NCBI RefSeq assembly: GCF_003173755.1 | Contig: NZ_CP029553.1 | Location: 2,740,501-2,804,500, forward strand | DNA: 64,000 bases | DNA from: Methylobacterium terrae | GTDB lineage: Bacteria > Pseudomonadota > Alphaproteobacteria > Rhizobiales > Beijerinckiaceae | Direction: 5' to 3' | Shown here: one piece after another, positions 46,510 through 57,898 of the stretch | Layout: the number at the start of each line of letters is the position of its first letter | Position numbering within the stretch: position 1 is the first letter of the stretch | Translations under genes and position numbers: made by a program | Notes under the pieces: generated by a model | The model's database searches: none | Seen by the model: the letters and a program-made list of their open reading frames with translations, nothing else | What the model was told of the DNA's origin: nothing

Positions 46510-47794
46510 GGCCTCGCCGGCGCGCGTCCTCGTCGTCTCGCTCGGATCGGGCGCCCGCGTCGCCCTGCCGGCGGAGCGGGTGCGCGCCGTGGCGCCGGTC
46601 CCGATCCTGACCCGGGTCCCCGGCGCCGCGGCGGCGCTCGCCGGACTCGCGACGATCCGCGGCGGCGCGCTTCCGGTCCTCGACCTCGCCCGGCTGCTCG
46701 ACCCGGAAGCGCCGCCGGGTCCCGCCGGCCGGATGGTGCTGGCCGAGGCCGGCGAGCCGGTCGGGCTCCTCGTCGGCCGCGTCGTCGGCCTGACCCCGGA
46801 TCCGGGCCCGGTCCCGATCCTCGACCTGCCGCCTCTCGTCGCCGGCTCCGCCCCCCGGCGCGCGGGCGGCGCCGCGACCGCCCCGCCGGCTCCGCGCGCC
46901 GGCGCCCCGCCGGCGCCGCCGGTCGCCCTCCTCATGCTCGCGGTCGCGGGCGCGCCCTACGCCCTGCCGCTCGACGAGGTCGAGGCGGTGGTGGGCCTGC
47001 CTGGGGCCCTCGCGCCGGCGCCGGAGGGCGGAGCCGCCGCACTCGGCATGACGACGTGGCGCGGCCGGACGCTGCCGCTCCTCTCCCTCCCGGCGCTGCT
47101 CGGCCGCGGGCCCGGCGCCGGTCGGCGAGCCGCCGTGTTGCGGGGCGTCGGGCTGGTGGCCGAGCGGGTGGGACCGGTACTGCGGGTGCCGCCGGAGGCG
47201 ATCGACCCGGCGCCGCGGGCCCTGCGCCGGGGCGGGCTGGTCGCCGGCTTCGCCCGCCGCGATGCCGGGTCGATTCCGGTCTGCATTCTCTCGGCGCAAG
47301 CCCTCGTCGGGGAAGGGGAGCGGGATTTCGTCCGCGCGGCGCCCGTGCCGGCGACGACCGAGCCCGTCGTGGTGATCGACCTCGCCGGGGAGCGCTACGG
47401 CCTGCCCGCGGGGGCCGTGCGCGCGGTGATGCGGGCACCGGAGACGCTGGCACGCGTGCCGCGGGCGCCGGAGGGCGTCGCCGGGCTGCTCGCCGTCCGC
47501 GGCGGGGCGCTCCCGGTCCTCGACCCGCGCGGGTGCCTCGGCCTGCCGCCCGGCCCTCGCGACGGCCGCCTGGTGGTGATCGAGGCCGGGGGCGTGCGGG
47601 CCGGCCTCCTCGTCGATCGCGCGACCCGCCTCGCGCGGCCGGAGGCCGGGGCGATCCGGCCGGCGCCCGCATCGCGCGGGGCCGTGGCGACCCGCGTGGC
47701 GGACCTCGCCGACGGGCCCCTGCCGCTGATCGACCCCGCGCACCTCCTGGCGGGGCTGGAGCGCCCCTCCGGCCCGGCCGCGAGGCCGGCATGA
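46502..47794 (+). CDS. Triple CheW-domain adaptor protein
   Basis: 430 residues made of three CheW-like folds: about 8-112, 139-272 and 285-420. Domain 1 has [14 protein letters not shown] and [16 protein letters not shown]. Domain 2 has [15 protein letters not shown] and [17 protein letters not shown]. Domain 3 has [15 protein letters not shown] and [14 protein letters not shown]. Linkers are Pro/Ala-rich. A standard CheW is one domain of ~150 residues, so this could bridge several receptors or kinases in one array. It overlaps both neighbours by a few bases. Confidence 0.88.
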   Translation: MPEASPARVLVVSLGSGARVALPAERVRAVAPVPILTRVPGAAAALAGLATIRGGALPVLDLARLLDPEAPPGPAGRMVLAEAGEPVGLLVGRVVGLTPDPGPVPILDLPPLVAGSAPRRAGGAATAPPAPRAGAPPAPPVALLMLAVAGAPYALPLDEVEAVVGLPGALAPAPEGGAAALGMTTWRGRTLPLLSLPALLGRGPGAGRRAAVLRGVGLVAERVGPVLRVPPEAIDPAPRALRRGGLVAGFARRDAGSIPVCILSAQALVGEGERDFVRAAPVPATTEPVVVIDLAGERYGLPAGAVRAVMRAPETLARVPRAPEGVAGLLAVRGGALPVLDPRGCLGLPPGPRDGRLVVIEAGGVRAGLLVDRATRLARPEAGAIRPAPASRGAVATRVADLADGPLPLIDPAHLLAGLERPSGPAARPA

Positions 47795-48912
47795 TCCGCC
47801 TCCTCGTCGTCGACGACTCGGCGCTGATGCGCAAGGTCCTGGGCGGCATCTTCGCCGCCGAGGGCGACTTCGAGCTCGCCTTCGCCCGCGACGGGCTCGA
47901 GGCCCTCGACCTGCTCCCCGGCTTCGCCCCGGACGTGGTGACCCTCGACGTCACGATGCCGGGCCTCGACGGGCTCGCCTGCCTCGACCGGATCATGCTG
48001 GAGCGGCCCTGCCCGGTGGTGATGCTGTCCTCGCTCACCTCGGCCGGCGCCGAGACCAGCCTGGAGGCGCTGGCGCGGGGCGCGGTCGACGTCCTGGAGA
48101 AGCCCGCCGGCGCGGTGTCGCTCGACGTCGACCGGTTCGCCCCCCGCCTCGTGGAGGCGGTGCGGGCGGCGGCGCGGGCGCGGCCGCGCACCGCCCACGG
48201 CCTCGCGGCGCGCCTGCGCGCCCGCCATGCCGGCCTCGGCGGCCCGAACCGCAGCCCGAGCCCCGCACCGGAGCCCGCTCAACGCCCCGCGCCCCCGGCC
48301 CGGCCCGCGCTCCGCCCGCAAGTCCCGCCGGCCGAGCCCGGCGGCGGCATCGTCCTCGTCGGCGCCTCGACCGGCGGTCCCCCGGCGCTCACCGCGCTTC
48401 TCGGCGAGCTGCCGGCCGATTTTCCCTGGCCGATCGTCGTCGCCCAGCACATGCCGGCGACCTTCACCGGGCCGCTCGCGCGCCGCCTCGACGGGCTCTC
48501 GGCGCTCGCGGTGCAGGAGGTGACCGGGCCGGTCCCCCTCGCGCCGGGCCGGGTCTTCATCGGGCGCGGCGACGCCGACGTGATCGTGGTGCGCCGCCCT
48601 GGCGGCCTGATGGCGGCTCCGGCCCCGGCCCGGGCCGACTACCCCTGGCATCCGAGCGTCGACCGGCTGGTGGAGAGCGCCCTCGACCTCGTCCCGCCCG
48701 CCCGCCTCATCGGCGTGCTGATGACCGGCATGGGCCGCGACGGCGCCCGGGCCATGGCGGAGCTGCGCCGCCGCGGCGGGCGCACCATCGCGGAGGCCGA
48801 GGCGACGGCCGTGGTCTGGGGGATGCCGGGCGAGCTGGTGCGGGCCGGCGGCGCCGAGGTGGTCGCGCCGCTCGACGCCATCGCGGCCGAGTTGCGGACG
48901 ATGCTGCCGTGA
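47791..48912 (+). CDS. cheB: CheB protein-glutamate methylesterase
   Basis: 373 residues. The receiver domain (1-120) has VDDSALMRKVL and D53 in TLDVTMPGLDG. A Pro-rich linker leads to the methylesterase domain with GASTGGPPAL (S193), VVAQHMPATFT (H220) and MTGMGRDGARAM (catalytic aspartate). It removes methyl groups from receptor glutamates, which gives adaptation. The ATG at 47791 overlaps the preceding stop (ATGA), and the cheR GTG overlaps its own stop. Confidence 0.95.
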   Translation: MIRLLVVDDSALMRKVLGGIFAAEGDFELAFARDGLEALDLLPGFAPDVVTLDVTMPGLDGLACLDRIMLERPCPVVMLSSLTSAGAETSLEALARGAVDVLEKPAGAVSLDVDRFAPRLVEAVRAAARARPRTAHGLAARLRARHAGLGGPNRSPSPAPEPAQRPAPPARPALRPQVPPAEPGGGIVLVGASTGGPPALTALLGELPADFPWPIVVAQHMPATFTGPLARRLDGLSALAVQEVTGPVPLAPGRVFIGRGDADVIVVRRPGGLMAAPAPARADYPWHPSVDRLVESALDLVPPARLIGVLMTGMGRDGARAMAELRRRGGRTIAEAEATAVVWGMPGELVRAGGAEVVAPLDAIAAELRTMLP

Positions 48913-49799
48913 CCCCCGACGAGCCCGACATCCTCGGCGAGGCCGATCTCGCCCGGGTCTGCGACCTGCTCTACGGCCATACCGGCATCCTGGTGCCGGG
49001 GAACCGGCGCCCGTTCATCGAGCGCCGGGTGCTGGAGCGGATGCGGGCGACCGGTGCCGGCACCCTGCCGGCCTACCTCGCGCGGCTGCGGGCGGACACG
49101 GACGGCGAGGTCCAGCTCTTCGTCAACGCCTTCACGGTCAACGAGACCTACTTCCTCCGCGAGGAGCACCAGCTGCGCTGCCTCACAGCCTCGCTGATGG
49201 GCGTGCTCACCGCCGGGCGGACGCCCGACGACCCGATCCGGATCTGGTCGATGCCCTGCGCGACCGGGGAGGAGCCGTACTCGGTGGCGATCTGGCTCCT
49301 CGAGCACTGGCCCGAGGTCGACCGGTGGGAGATCGAGATCGTCGGCTCGGACATCGACACGAGGGCGCTCGCCACCGCGGAGGCCGGACGTTACGGCGCC
49401 CGGGCGCTCGGCCGCCTCTCCCCGGCCCTCGTCGCGCGCTACTTCACCCCGGGGGCGGCCGGCAGCGGGGGCAAGGGCGGGGGAAAGGGCGGGGGAAAGA
49501 GCTGGCGCATCCTGCCGGAGCTGCGCGGCTCGGTGCGGTTCACCCGCCGCAACCTCGTCGACGGGGCCGGGATGGCGCGGGAGGGGCGCTTCGACGTCGT
49601 GTTCTGCCGCAACGTCCTGATCTACTTCGACGACGCCTCGCGAAAAGTCGCCGCCGGCAACCTCTTCGCCGCCCTGAAGCCGGGCGGGTTCCTGTGCCTC
49701 GGCCACACCGAATCGATGGCCCGGATCCCGTCGCGGTTCGTCACCCGCCGCTTCCCGGATGCGATCGTCTACCAGCGTCCGGAGGATGCGCATGACTAG
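48909..49799 (+). CDS. cheR: CheR protein-glutamate O-methyltransferase
   Basis: 296 residues. The all-helical N-domain (DLLYGHTGILVPGNRR, FTVNETYFLREEHQL) is followed by a SAM domain with WSMPCATGEEPYSVAI, GSDIDTRAL and FDVVFCRNVLIYFD. It methylates receptor glutamates. An unusual Gly-Lys insert (GGKGGGKGGGK) at about residues 185-197 comes from a 9-bp DNA tandem repeat. The GTG start at 48909 overlaps the cheB stop. Confidence 0.95.
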   Translation: MTPDEPDILGEADLARVCDLLYGHTGILVPGNRRPFIERRVLERMRATGAGTLPAYLARLRADTDGEVQLFVNAFTVNETYFLREEHQLRCLTASLMGVLTAGRTPDDPIRIWSMPCATGEEPYSVAIWLLEHWPEVDRWEIEIVGSDIDTRALATAEAGRYGARALGRLSPALVARYFTPGAAGSGGKGGGKGGGKSWRILPELRGSVRFTRRNLVDGAGMAREGRFDVVFCRNVLIYFDDASRKVAAGNLFAALKPGGFLCLGHTESMARIPSRFVTRRFPDAIVYQRPEDAHD

Positions 49800-51822
49800 G
49801 GACGGGCCCGTCCTTTCCCCGGCGGACGACCTCGTGGCGGCCTTCGTGACCGAGGCGCGCGAGCTGATCCAGGCCGCGGCCGAGGATCTGCTGGCGCTCG
49901 ACGGCCCCCCCGATCCGGACGCCGTGAACCGGGTGTTTCGCGCCGTCCACACCCTGAAGGGCTCGGCCGCCCTGTTCGACTGGCCGGCGATGCTGGCGCT
50001 CCTGCACGCCGCCGAGGACGGCCTCGCGGCCGCCCGGGCCGGGACGCTCGCCCTGGGCGCCGGCCTCGTCGACCTGTCGCTCGCCGCCCTCGACGCGACC
50101 TCCCGCTGGACCGAGGCGATCGCCGCGACCGGCGTACTGCCGGCCGGCGCAGAGGCGGAATCGGCGCGGCTCGTGCAGGGCTACCGCGCGCTCCTGGGGC
50201 CTGCCGGCGCGGTGGAGGGCGACGGAGCGCCGGCCGGGCCGGTGCCCGACTGGGCGACCGAGCTGATGGCGGAGACGGGCGAGCGGCCCGGCGGCGTCCT
50301 CACGGCCCTGCGCTACGTCCCGCGCGCCGACTGCTTCTTCTCCGGCGACGACCCCCTCGGACTGGTGCGCCGGCTCCCCGGCCTCGTGGCGCTGCGTCTC
50401 GTTCCCGCCGCGCCGTGGCCGCCGGCGGAGGCGCTCGACGTCTTCTCCTGCAACATCGCCGTGACCCTGCTGACCACCGATCCCTGCCCGGAGGTCGCCG
50501 CGGTGTTCCGCCTGGTGCGCGACCAGGTGGCGATGGCGAGCGTGACGTTGGCGAACCCGGCCCCGCCCGGGGCGTCGCCCGCGATCGCGCCGGTCGCCGA
50601 CGCCTCCAGGACCCTGCGGGTCGATGCCGGCCGGATCGACGCCCTGGTGGGCCTGGCGGAGGATCTCGCCGCCGCCCGCGCCGCCCTCGGCGAGGTCGTC
50701 GCCCGGGCCGCGCTCGGGGCCGATCCCGCCGGCCTCGTCCCCGCCCTGAGGGCGAGCGACGAGCGGATCGGGCGTCTGTCGGCCGAGCTGCACCGGGAGG
50801 CGGTGGGCCTGCGGCTCCAGCCCCTGGCGCGGGTCTTCCGGCGCTTCCCGCGCGCCCTGCGCGACGTCGCCCGCCAGCTCGGCAAGGAGGTGACGCTGAC
50901 GCTGGCGGGCGAGGAGACCGAGGTCGACCGGGACGTCGCCGAGGGGCTGTTCGAGCCGCTGCTGCACCTCCTGCGCAACGCCGTCGACCACGGCATCGAG
51001 GCACCGGCCGCGCGCGCCGAGGCCGGCAAGCCGGCGGCGGGACGCATCGCGCTGTCGGCGGAGAGCCGGGCCGACCGGGTCGTCGTCTCGGTCGACGACG
51101 ACGGGCGCGGCCTCGACCCGGCCTTCCTCCGCCGCCGCGCCGCCGAGCGCGGGTTGATGGAGCCCGCCGCCCTCGCCGCCCTCGACGACGCCGGCGCGAT
51201 CGACCTGATCTTCGCCCCGGGCTTCTCGACGGCCGCGGCGGTCGGCGCCGTCTCCGGCCGCGGCGTCGGCATGGACGCGGTGCGGGTCGCGGTGACGAGG
51301 CTCGGCGGCACCTGCACCGTCGAGAGCCGGATCGGCGCCGGCACCACGATCCGCCTGAGCCTGCCCCGCGCCCAGTCCCTCGTCCGGCTTCTCCTCGTCG
51401 AGGTCGGGCCGGAACGCTACGGCCTGCCGATGGAGGCCGTCGTCGAGCTCGCCCGGGTTCCGCGCGAGCGGATCCACGACCTCGCCCCCGGTGCCGCCGC
51501 GATCCTGCGCGACCGGACGGTGCCGGTGCTCCACCTCGCCGACCTCCTCGACCTGCCCCGCGGCGAGCCGCCGGCCGAGGCCCGGCTCGCGGTGTTGCGG
51601 GTCGGGCCCGAGCGCGTCGCGGTCGAGGTCGACCGGTTCGCCGGACGGTCCGACGGGCTGGTGCGGCCGCTGCCGGGACTGGCGGCCTGGCCGGGCCTCG
51701 CCGGCACCACGCTGTCCGGCGACGGCCGGGTGCTCCTGGTGCTCGATCCGGAGACCCTGGTCGGGGACCCGCAGGGGGAGAGGCGGGGAGAGGAGCGGGG
51801 GAAGCAGGAGGTGATGCCGTGA
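49792..51822 (+). CDS. cheA: CheA-type histidine kinase
   Basis: 676 residues. The Hpt (P1) domain has phospho-acceptor H53 in VHTLKGSAALFDW. A middle region (about 165-270, YVPRADCFFSGDDPLGLVRR) takes the place of the usual P2. P3 dimerisation is at about 278-330. The P4 kinase has LLHLLRNAVDHGIE, VDDDGRGLDP and SGRGVGMDAVR. The CheW-like P5 (about 535-665) has YGLPMEAVVELARVP. There is no attached receiver. I chose ATG 49792, behind GGAGG; an ATG at 49786 is also possible. It overlaps cheR by 8 bp and the STAS gene by 4 bp. Confidence 0.93.
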   Translation: MTRDGPVLSPADDLVAAFVTEARELIQAAAEDLLALDGPPDPDAVNRVFRAVHTLKGSAALFDWPAMLALLHAAEDGLAAARAGTLALGAGLVDLSLAALDATSRWTEAIAATGVLPAGAEAESARLVQGYRALLGPAGAVEGDGAPAGPVPDWATELMAETGERPGGVLTALRYVPRADCFFSGDDPLGLVRRLPGLVALRLVPAAPWPPAEALDVFSCNIAVTLLTTDPCPEVAAVFRLVRDQVAMASVTLANPAPPGASPAIAPVADASRTLRVDAGRIDALVGLAEDLAAARAALGEVVARAALGADPAGLVPALRASDERIGRLSAELHREAVGLRLQPLARVFRRFPRALRDVARQLGKEVTLTLAGEETEVDRDVAEGLFEPLLHLLRNAVDHGIEAPAARAEAGKPAAGRIALSAESRADRVVVSVDDDGRGLDPAFLRRRAAERGLMEPAALAALDDAGAIDLIFAPGFSTAAAVGAVSGRGVGMDAVRVAVTRLGGTCTVESRIGAGTTIRLSLPRAQSLVRLLLVEVGPERYGLPMEAVVELARVPRERIHDLAPGAAAILRDRTVPVLHLADLLDLPRGEPPAEARLAVLRVGPERVAVEVDRFAGRSDGLVRPLPGLAAWPGLAGTTLSGDGRVLLVLDPETLVGDPQGERRGEERGKQEVMP

Positions 51823-52067
51823 CCGTCCGCCGCGAGGGAGACCTGATCCGGCTCGAGGGCGCCTGCCCGGTCGAGGAGGCCGAGACCCTGGCGGCCCTGC
51901 TCCTCGCCGGGCCGGACCTGGCGGTGGAGTGGAGCGGCTGCACCTTCCTCCACACCGCCGTCGTGCAGGTGCTGCTGCGGCTGCGCCCGCCCCTGCGGGG
52001 CACCTGCGGCGATGCGTTCGCGGCGCGCTGGCTCGCGCCGCGGCTGTCGGTCCCCGACCCGTCCTGA
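51819..52067 (+). CDS. Small STAS-domain protein
   Basis: 82 residues, read from a GTG at 51819 that overlaps the cheA stop (GTGA). The fold signature is DLIRLEGACPVEEAETLAAL, then AVEWSGCTFLHTAVVQVLLRL, where the HTA threonine aligns with the phosphorylatable Ser/Thr of anti-anti-sigma-type STAS proteins. It ends RLSVPDPS. Inside a chemosensory operon it may be a switchable scaffold or an output element, though no cognate kinase or phosphatase for it is next to it. Confidence 0.75.
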   Translation: MTVRREGDLIRLEGACPVEEAETLAALLLAGPDLAVEWSGCTFLHTAVVQVLLRLRPPLRGTCGDAFAARWLAPRLSVPDPS

Positions 52068-52084
52068 TGCCGGCGACGGGCGGC

Positions 52085-52119
52085 GCCGAAAACTACGCGC
52101 GCATCTACCAGTTTTCGGC
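52085..52119 (+). promoter_or_regulatory. 10-bp inverted repeat between STAS and response regulator genes
   Basis: GCCGAAAACT (52085-52094) and AGTTTTCGGC (52110-52119) are perfect complements across a 15-nt loop, 18 bp after the STAS stop. A related word, GGCGAAAACC, recurs at 52195-52204 before the next start. It could be an operator, an attenuator or an mRNA processing site splitting the operon. No T-run follows. Confidence 0.4.
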
Positions 52120-52210
52120 TATGCCGTAGCGGCAGGGCCTGCCGCGGCCCGCCGTCACGTCCCCGAGAGATCGCGCGGGGTCCATTTCCCTTTCGGCGAA
52201 AACCGCCTAG

Positions 52211-52621
52211 ATGCCGTCCATGTCGCAGCCCTCGACCGCACCCGTCACCGTCCTCGTCGTGGACGACAGCAAGCTCGCCCGGGCGGTCGCCCTGCGGCTC
52301 GTGCGGCAGCTCAGGCCCGATTGGGCCCTGCGCGAGGCCTCGAACGCCGACGAGGCCCTGGCCATGGTGGCCGGCGAGCCGATCGACGTGGCGCTCCTCG
52401 ACTTCAACATGCCGGGCAAGGACGGCCTCGCCCTCGCCGAGGAACTGCGCGCGGGCAGGCCCGCGATGCCGATCGCCGTGATCTCGGCCAACATCCAGGA
52501 CGAGGTGATCGCCCGCGCGCGCCAGCTCGACGCCGCCTTCCTGGCCAAGCCCCTGACCGGGGAGGCCCTGGCGGGCTTCCTCTCGGGAGCGTCCTTGCGC
52601 CTGCGCCGGAGCGCCCCGTGA
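52211..52621 (+). CDS. Single-domain response regulator (CheY-like)
   Basis: 136 residues, receiver only. The acidic pocket is VVDDSK, the phospho-acceptor is D64 (ALLDFNMPG), and the lysine is in FLAKPLTG. The ATG is 52211, with 52220 (MSQPS) also possible. With no output domain it probably carries phosphate from CheA to a partner, or acts as a phosphate sink. Its stop overlaps the CheC-like GTG by 3 bp, which points to direct functional pairing. Confidence 0.9.
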   Translation: MPSMSQPSTAPVTVLVVDDSKLARAVALRLVRQLRPDWALREASNADEALAMVAGEPIDVALLDFNMPGKDGLALAEELRAGRPAMPIAVISANIQDEVIARARQLDAAFLAKPLTGEALAGFLSGASLRLRRSAP

Positions 52622-53268
52622 GCAACGACACCGTCGGCCTGACCGAGCTGCAGCAGGACGCGTTCACCGAACTCGTCAACATCGGCGTCAGCCGCGCCGC
52701 GGCGAGCCTGCGCACGATGATCGGCACCCAGGTGCTGCTCTCGGTGCCCTCGGTGGAGATCGTCTCGCGCAAGGCCGCCGCCCGACTGATCGGCGAGCGC
52801 GAGGCGGCGCCGCTCGTGGTGGTGCACCAGGATTTCGAGGGCGCGTTCGCGGGCCGCGCGCTCCTGATCTTCCCGCAGGAGAACGGCCGCGAGCTGGTCC
52901 GGGCCGTCGCCGGCGAGGAGCTCTCGCCCGAGGAGGTCGCGGCGCTGGAGGACGAGGCGCTGGCCGAGACCGGCAACATCATCCTCAACGGCTGCCTCGC
53001 CACCATGGCGAACATGCTCCAGCGCACGCTGACCATGTCGTTGCCCGGCATCGCGCGGGGCGACGGCCCGCAGATCTTCGGGACGCAGGCGGGCGGGGCG
53101 GCGGCCGGCGCCGATTCCCTGGTGCTGTTCCTCTACATCGACTTCTCGGTGAGCGAGCGCGACATCCGCGGCTACCTGGCGATGCTGATGGACCTGCCCT
53201 CACTCGAGAACCTGCGGGGGCTGGTGGACGAGTTCATCGCCCGCGCCCTCGGCGACCTGGACGCGTGA
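52618..53268 (+). CDS. CheC-like phosphatase
   Basis: 216 residues from a GTG at 52618. CheC phosphatase sites have D/S-x3-E-x2-N. The first is DAFTELVN (D14, E18, N21) and the second EALAETGN, where the first position is glutamate. The FLYIDFSVSERDIRGYLAML segment and symmetric fold match CheC. It dephosphorylates CheY-type proteins. It is coupled to the response regulator gene just upstream, its probable substrate. No cheD is nearby. Confidence 0.85.
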   Translation: MSNDTVGLTELQQDAFTELVNIGVSRAAASLRTMIGTQVLLSVPSVEIVSRKAAARLIGEREAAPLVVVHQDFEGAFAGRALLIFPQENGRELVRAVAGEELSPEEVAALEDEALAETGNIILNGCLATMANMLQRTLTMSLPGIARGDGPQIFGTQAGGAAAGADSLVLFLYIDFSVSERDIRGYLAMLMDLPSLENLRGLVDEFIARALGDLDA

Positions 53269-53320
53269 TGACGGACCGCCCGAATCCCGGACCCGCGATC
53301 CCTAACCGGGCCGGGCGGGC

Positions 53321-55783
<2,463 letters not shown>

Positions 55784-55885
55784 GAGGGCATCCGCCCGAT
55801 CCGCTCCCCCTCCGGCGAGCGGCGTGCCCCACCTTTCCTCGGCGAGATCAGACGGGACCGGCCCCGGACCGGTCGCGACGGCCCG

Positions 55886-57424
55886 TCAGCGCCGTCCGAC
55901 CGCCGGCCCGCTGAAGCGGCCGGAGCCCGGCGCGTCCTCGCTCGCGCCGGCCTGGAAGCGGGTCACGACCGCGCCCGCCGGGGCGGCCACGACGCCCGGC
56001 GGCGGGGTGCCGGCCTTCGGCCGCTGGACGACGCGGACCATCGCGGCCTCGGCCGCCGGTGCGGCCGCCGCGGCGCTGAACAGGGCGCGCAGCTGCGCCT
56101 TCGAATCGGTCGGGGCGAGGGCGGGCGGGACGGGCGTCGCCCGGGGGCGGGGCTGGAGCATGGCGCCGAGGGCCGCCGGATCGGCATCCGCCGAGGCGAC
56201 CTGGATCGAGGCCGGCCGGGCCGGGGGCAGCGGTACGGTGACCGGCAGCACGGAGGCCGGCGGGGGCGCGGCGACCAGCGCCTCCGCCAGGGCGGCGAAT
56301 TCCGACGGGCGGCGGGGCGGCAGCGGGGCCGCCGGCAGCCCGGACGGAGCGGCGGTGCGGGCCTCGGGCTCGGGCGCGGCCTCCGGCGATGCGGCGACGG
56401 GCTCCGGCTGCGGGGGGACCGGCGGGGGAGCGGCCTGCGGCATGAGGGCGGCGGGCGCGGCCGGAGCGGCGTAAGCCATGGCGTCGCGAGCGAAGACCTC
56501 GCGGGTGCCGGCATCCTCCGGCTGGGCGCTGGCCAAGGCCACCGGGCGGACGCGGCCCGAGCGGCCGGCCAGCACGACGGGCGCGGGCGGCGGGGCGGCG
56601 GGCTTCGCGCCGCCGAACAGCATGGCGAAGAACTGGCCGACGACGTTCGGGCTGTCCTCCTCGTCCGCCGCCGCGATCGCCTGGCTCACGCCCATCACGC
56701 TGCCGCCGCGGGCCAGGATCTCGGCCTTGGCGACGTCGTAGCCCGGCATCGGCCGGCCGTCGGCCGGCAGGTGGACGGTGCGGCCGTCGGGAAACAGGCG
56801 CGCGAGCTGGTCGTGGCTCATCCGCGGCCAGGAGCGCACCGATCCGACGTCGAGATGGACGAAGGGGCTGTTCGCCTGCGGGTACCAGCCGACGCCGCCG
56901 CGCTGCATCCGCATGCCGATCGCCCGGATCTGGTCGATCGAGACGTCGGCGAGGTAGAAGTCCATCGCCTTGCCGAGCATGTGCTGGCTGTGCTCGGCCA
57001 CCGCGCGGGAGCGCCGGCGGAGCGCCGCGTTGGTCTTCGGCGAGCGGTAGGCCGAGACGACGTGGATCGCGTCCTGCGAGCCGACGGCGCGGTGGGCCTC
57101 CCACACCACGTCGAACAGGCGCGGGTCCATCCTGGTCGGCTCGTCGAGGCGCCAGTCGCGCAGGAGCCAGTTCAGCTGCTCGAGGGCGGCGCGGTCGTAG
57201 CGCCCGTCACGCTTGAACGTGATCGAGGCGCTCTCCTTGGTGTGCTCGTGGAAGATCGAGATCGTGCGGGTGTCGCCGTTGGCGACCGCGTCCTGGGTGT
57301 CGCTGGTCGAGCCGAACACCGCGGCGAGGCAGGCGACCAGCGCCAGCGCGCCGCGCCGGCAGGAGCGGGATCCCCGGGTGGCCGGATCGGCCGCCCCGCT
57401 TCCGGCACGCTTGAGCGCTCGCAC
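55886..57424 (-). CDS. DUF882/peptidase M15-like cell-wall hydrolase
   Basis: 512 residues. An N-terminal basic leader and signal segment (RRGALALVACLAAVFGS) suggest export, and the DUF882 domain is at about 55-230. The metal-site pattern is HMLGKAMD (H-x6-D), with PFVHLDVG supplying the second histidine. The family resembles MepK, which cleaves peptidoglycan crosslinks. The last ~260 residues are Pro/Ala-rich with no domain seen, perhaps a wall-spanning linker. The ATG at 57424 opens the frame. Confidence 0.85.
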   Translation of the reverse strand: MRALKRAGSGAADPATRGSRSCRRGALALVACLAAVFGSTSDTQDAVANGDTRTISIFHEHTKESASITFKRDGRYDRAALEQLNWLLRDWRLDEPTRMDPRLFDVVWEAHRAVGSQDAIHVVSAYRSPKTNAALRRRSRAVAEHSQHMLGKAMDFYLADVSIDQIRAIGMRMQRGGVGWYPQANSPFVHLDVGSVRSWPRMSHDQLARLFPDGRTVHLPADGRPMPGYDVAKAEILARGGSVMGVSQAIAAADEEDSPNVVGQFFAMLFGGAKPAAPPPAPVVLAGRSGRVRPVALASAQPEDAGTREVFARDAMAYAAPAAPAALMPQAAPPPVPPQPEPVAASPEAAPEPEARTAAPSGLPAAPLPPRRPSEFAALAEALVAAPPPASVLPVTVPLPPARPASIQVASADADPAALGAMLQPRPRATPVPPALAPTDSKAQLRALFSAAAAAPAAEAAMVRVVQRPKAGTPPPGVVAAPAGAVVTRFQAGASEDAPGSGRFSGPAVGRR

Positions 57425-57898
57425 GATCCCTCATCCTCGCTCGGGCCGCGTGGCCGCCATGGTGAACGCAAGGTTGCCGAGAACCGTGAACAAACGGTTA
57501 CCGGGTCCCGCGACAGGATGGGCGGCAGGGCTAAGGCTCAACCATGGCGAAAATCGGCCGGGCTTCACGATTTCGTGGGGAATACGGACGGACGATGCAG
57601 GATGGTCCAAGCGCAACGCCCGCTCCGTCATGCATGCTGCCTGTAAGATCCCGAGTGGCGAGAGCGAGCCGGCAGTAGAGGTCGCCGCCGGCGCACGGAT
57701 ATCCGGGGAGGCGGCAATTCCCGTCCGCCTCTCTTCGGCCGACGTGGGGCTCGCCGGCGATTCTTTCTGCGATGCAAAATATATTTCGATTTCTTCGCAC
57801 TTGCGAGATCATCGGCGCCGTGTTCTGGTCCGGCGCCGTCGTGCGGGGGCAAGATGAGCGCCCGGGGATGACGGGTGCGCGTGCCGGGAGGGCTGGTC
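57425..57898. other. Divergent intergenic region, partly AT-rich
   Basis: A 474-bp gap separates the M15-like gene from the esterase. An AT-rich patch at 57770-57800 (GCAAAATATATTTCGATTTC) is the likely promoter for the esterase. Near 57816-57836, GGCGCCG and CGGCGCC flank a 10-nt loop. A 44-codon frame at 57544-57678 has no ribosome site or known match. Confidence 0.5.

Noticed and set aside
43524..46610. Open frame of over 1000 codons on the plus strand across the IclR and receptor genes
   Set aside because: It overlaps two well supported genes in another frame and consists of Arg/Gly-rich low-complexity sequence.
57544..57678. 44-codon frame in the M15-like/esterase gap
   Set aside because: No ribosome site, no recognisable composition bias, and it lies in a divergent promoter region.
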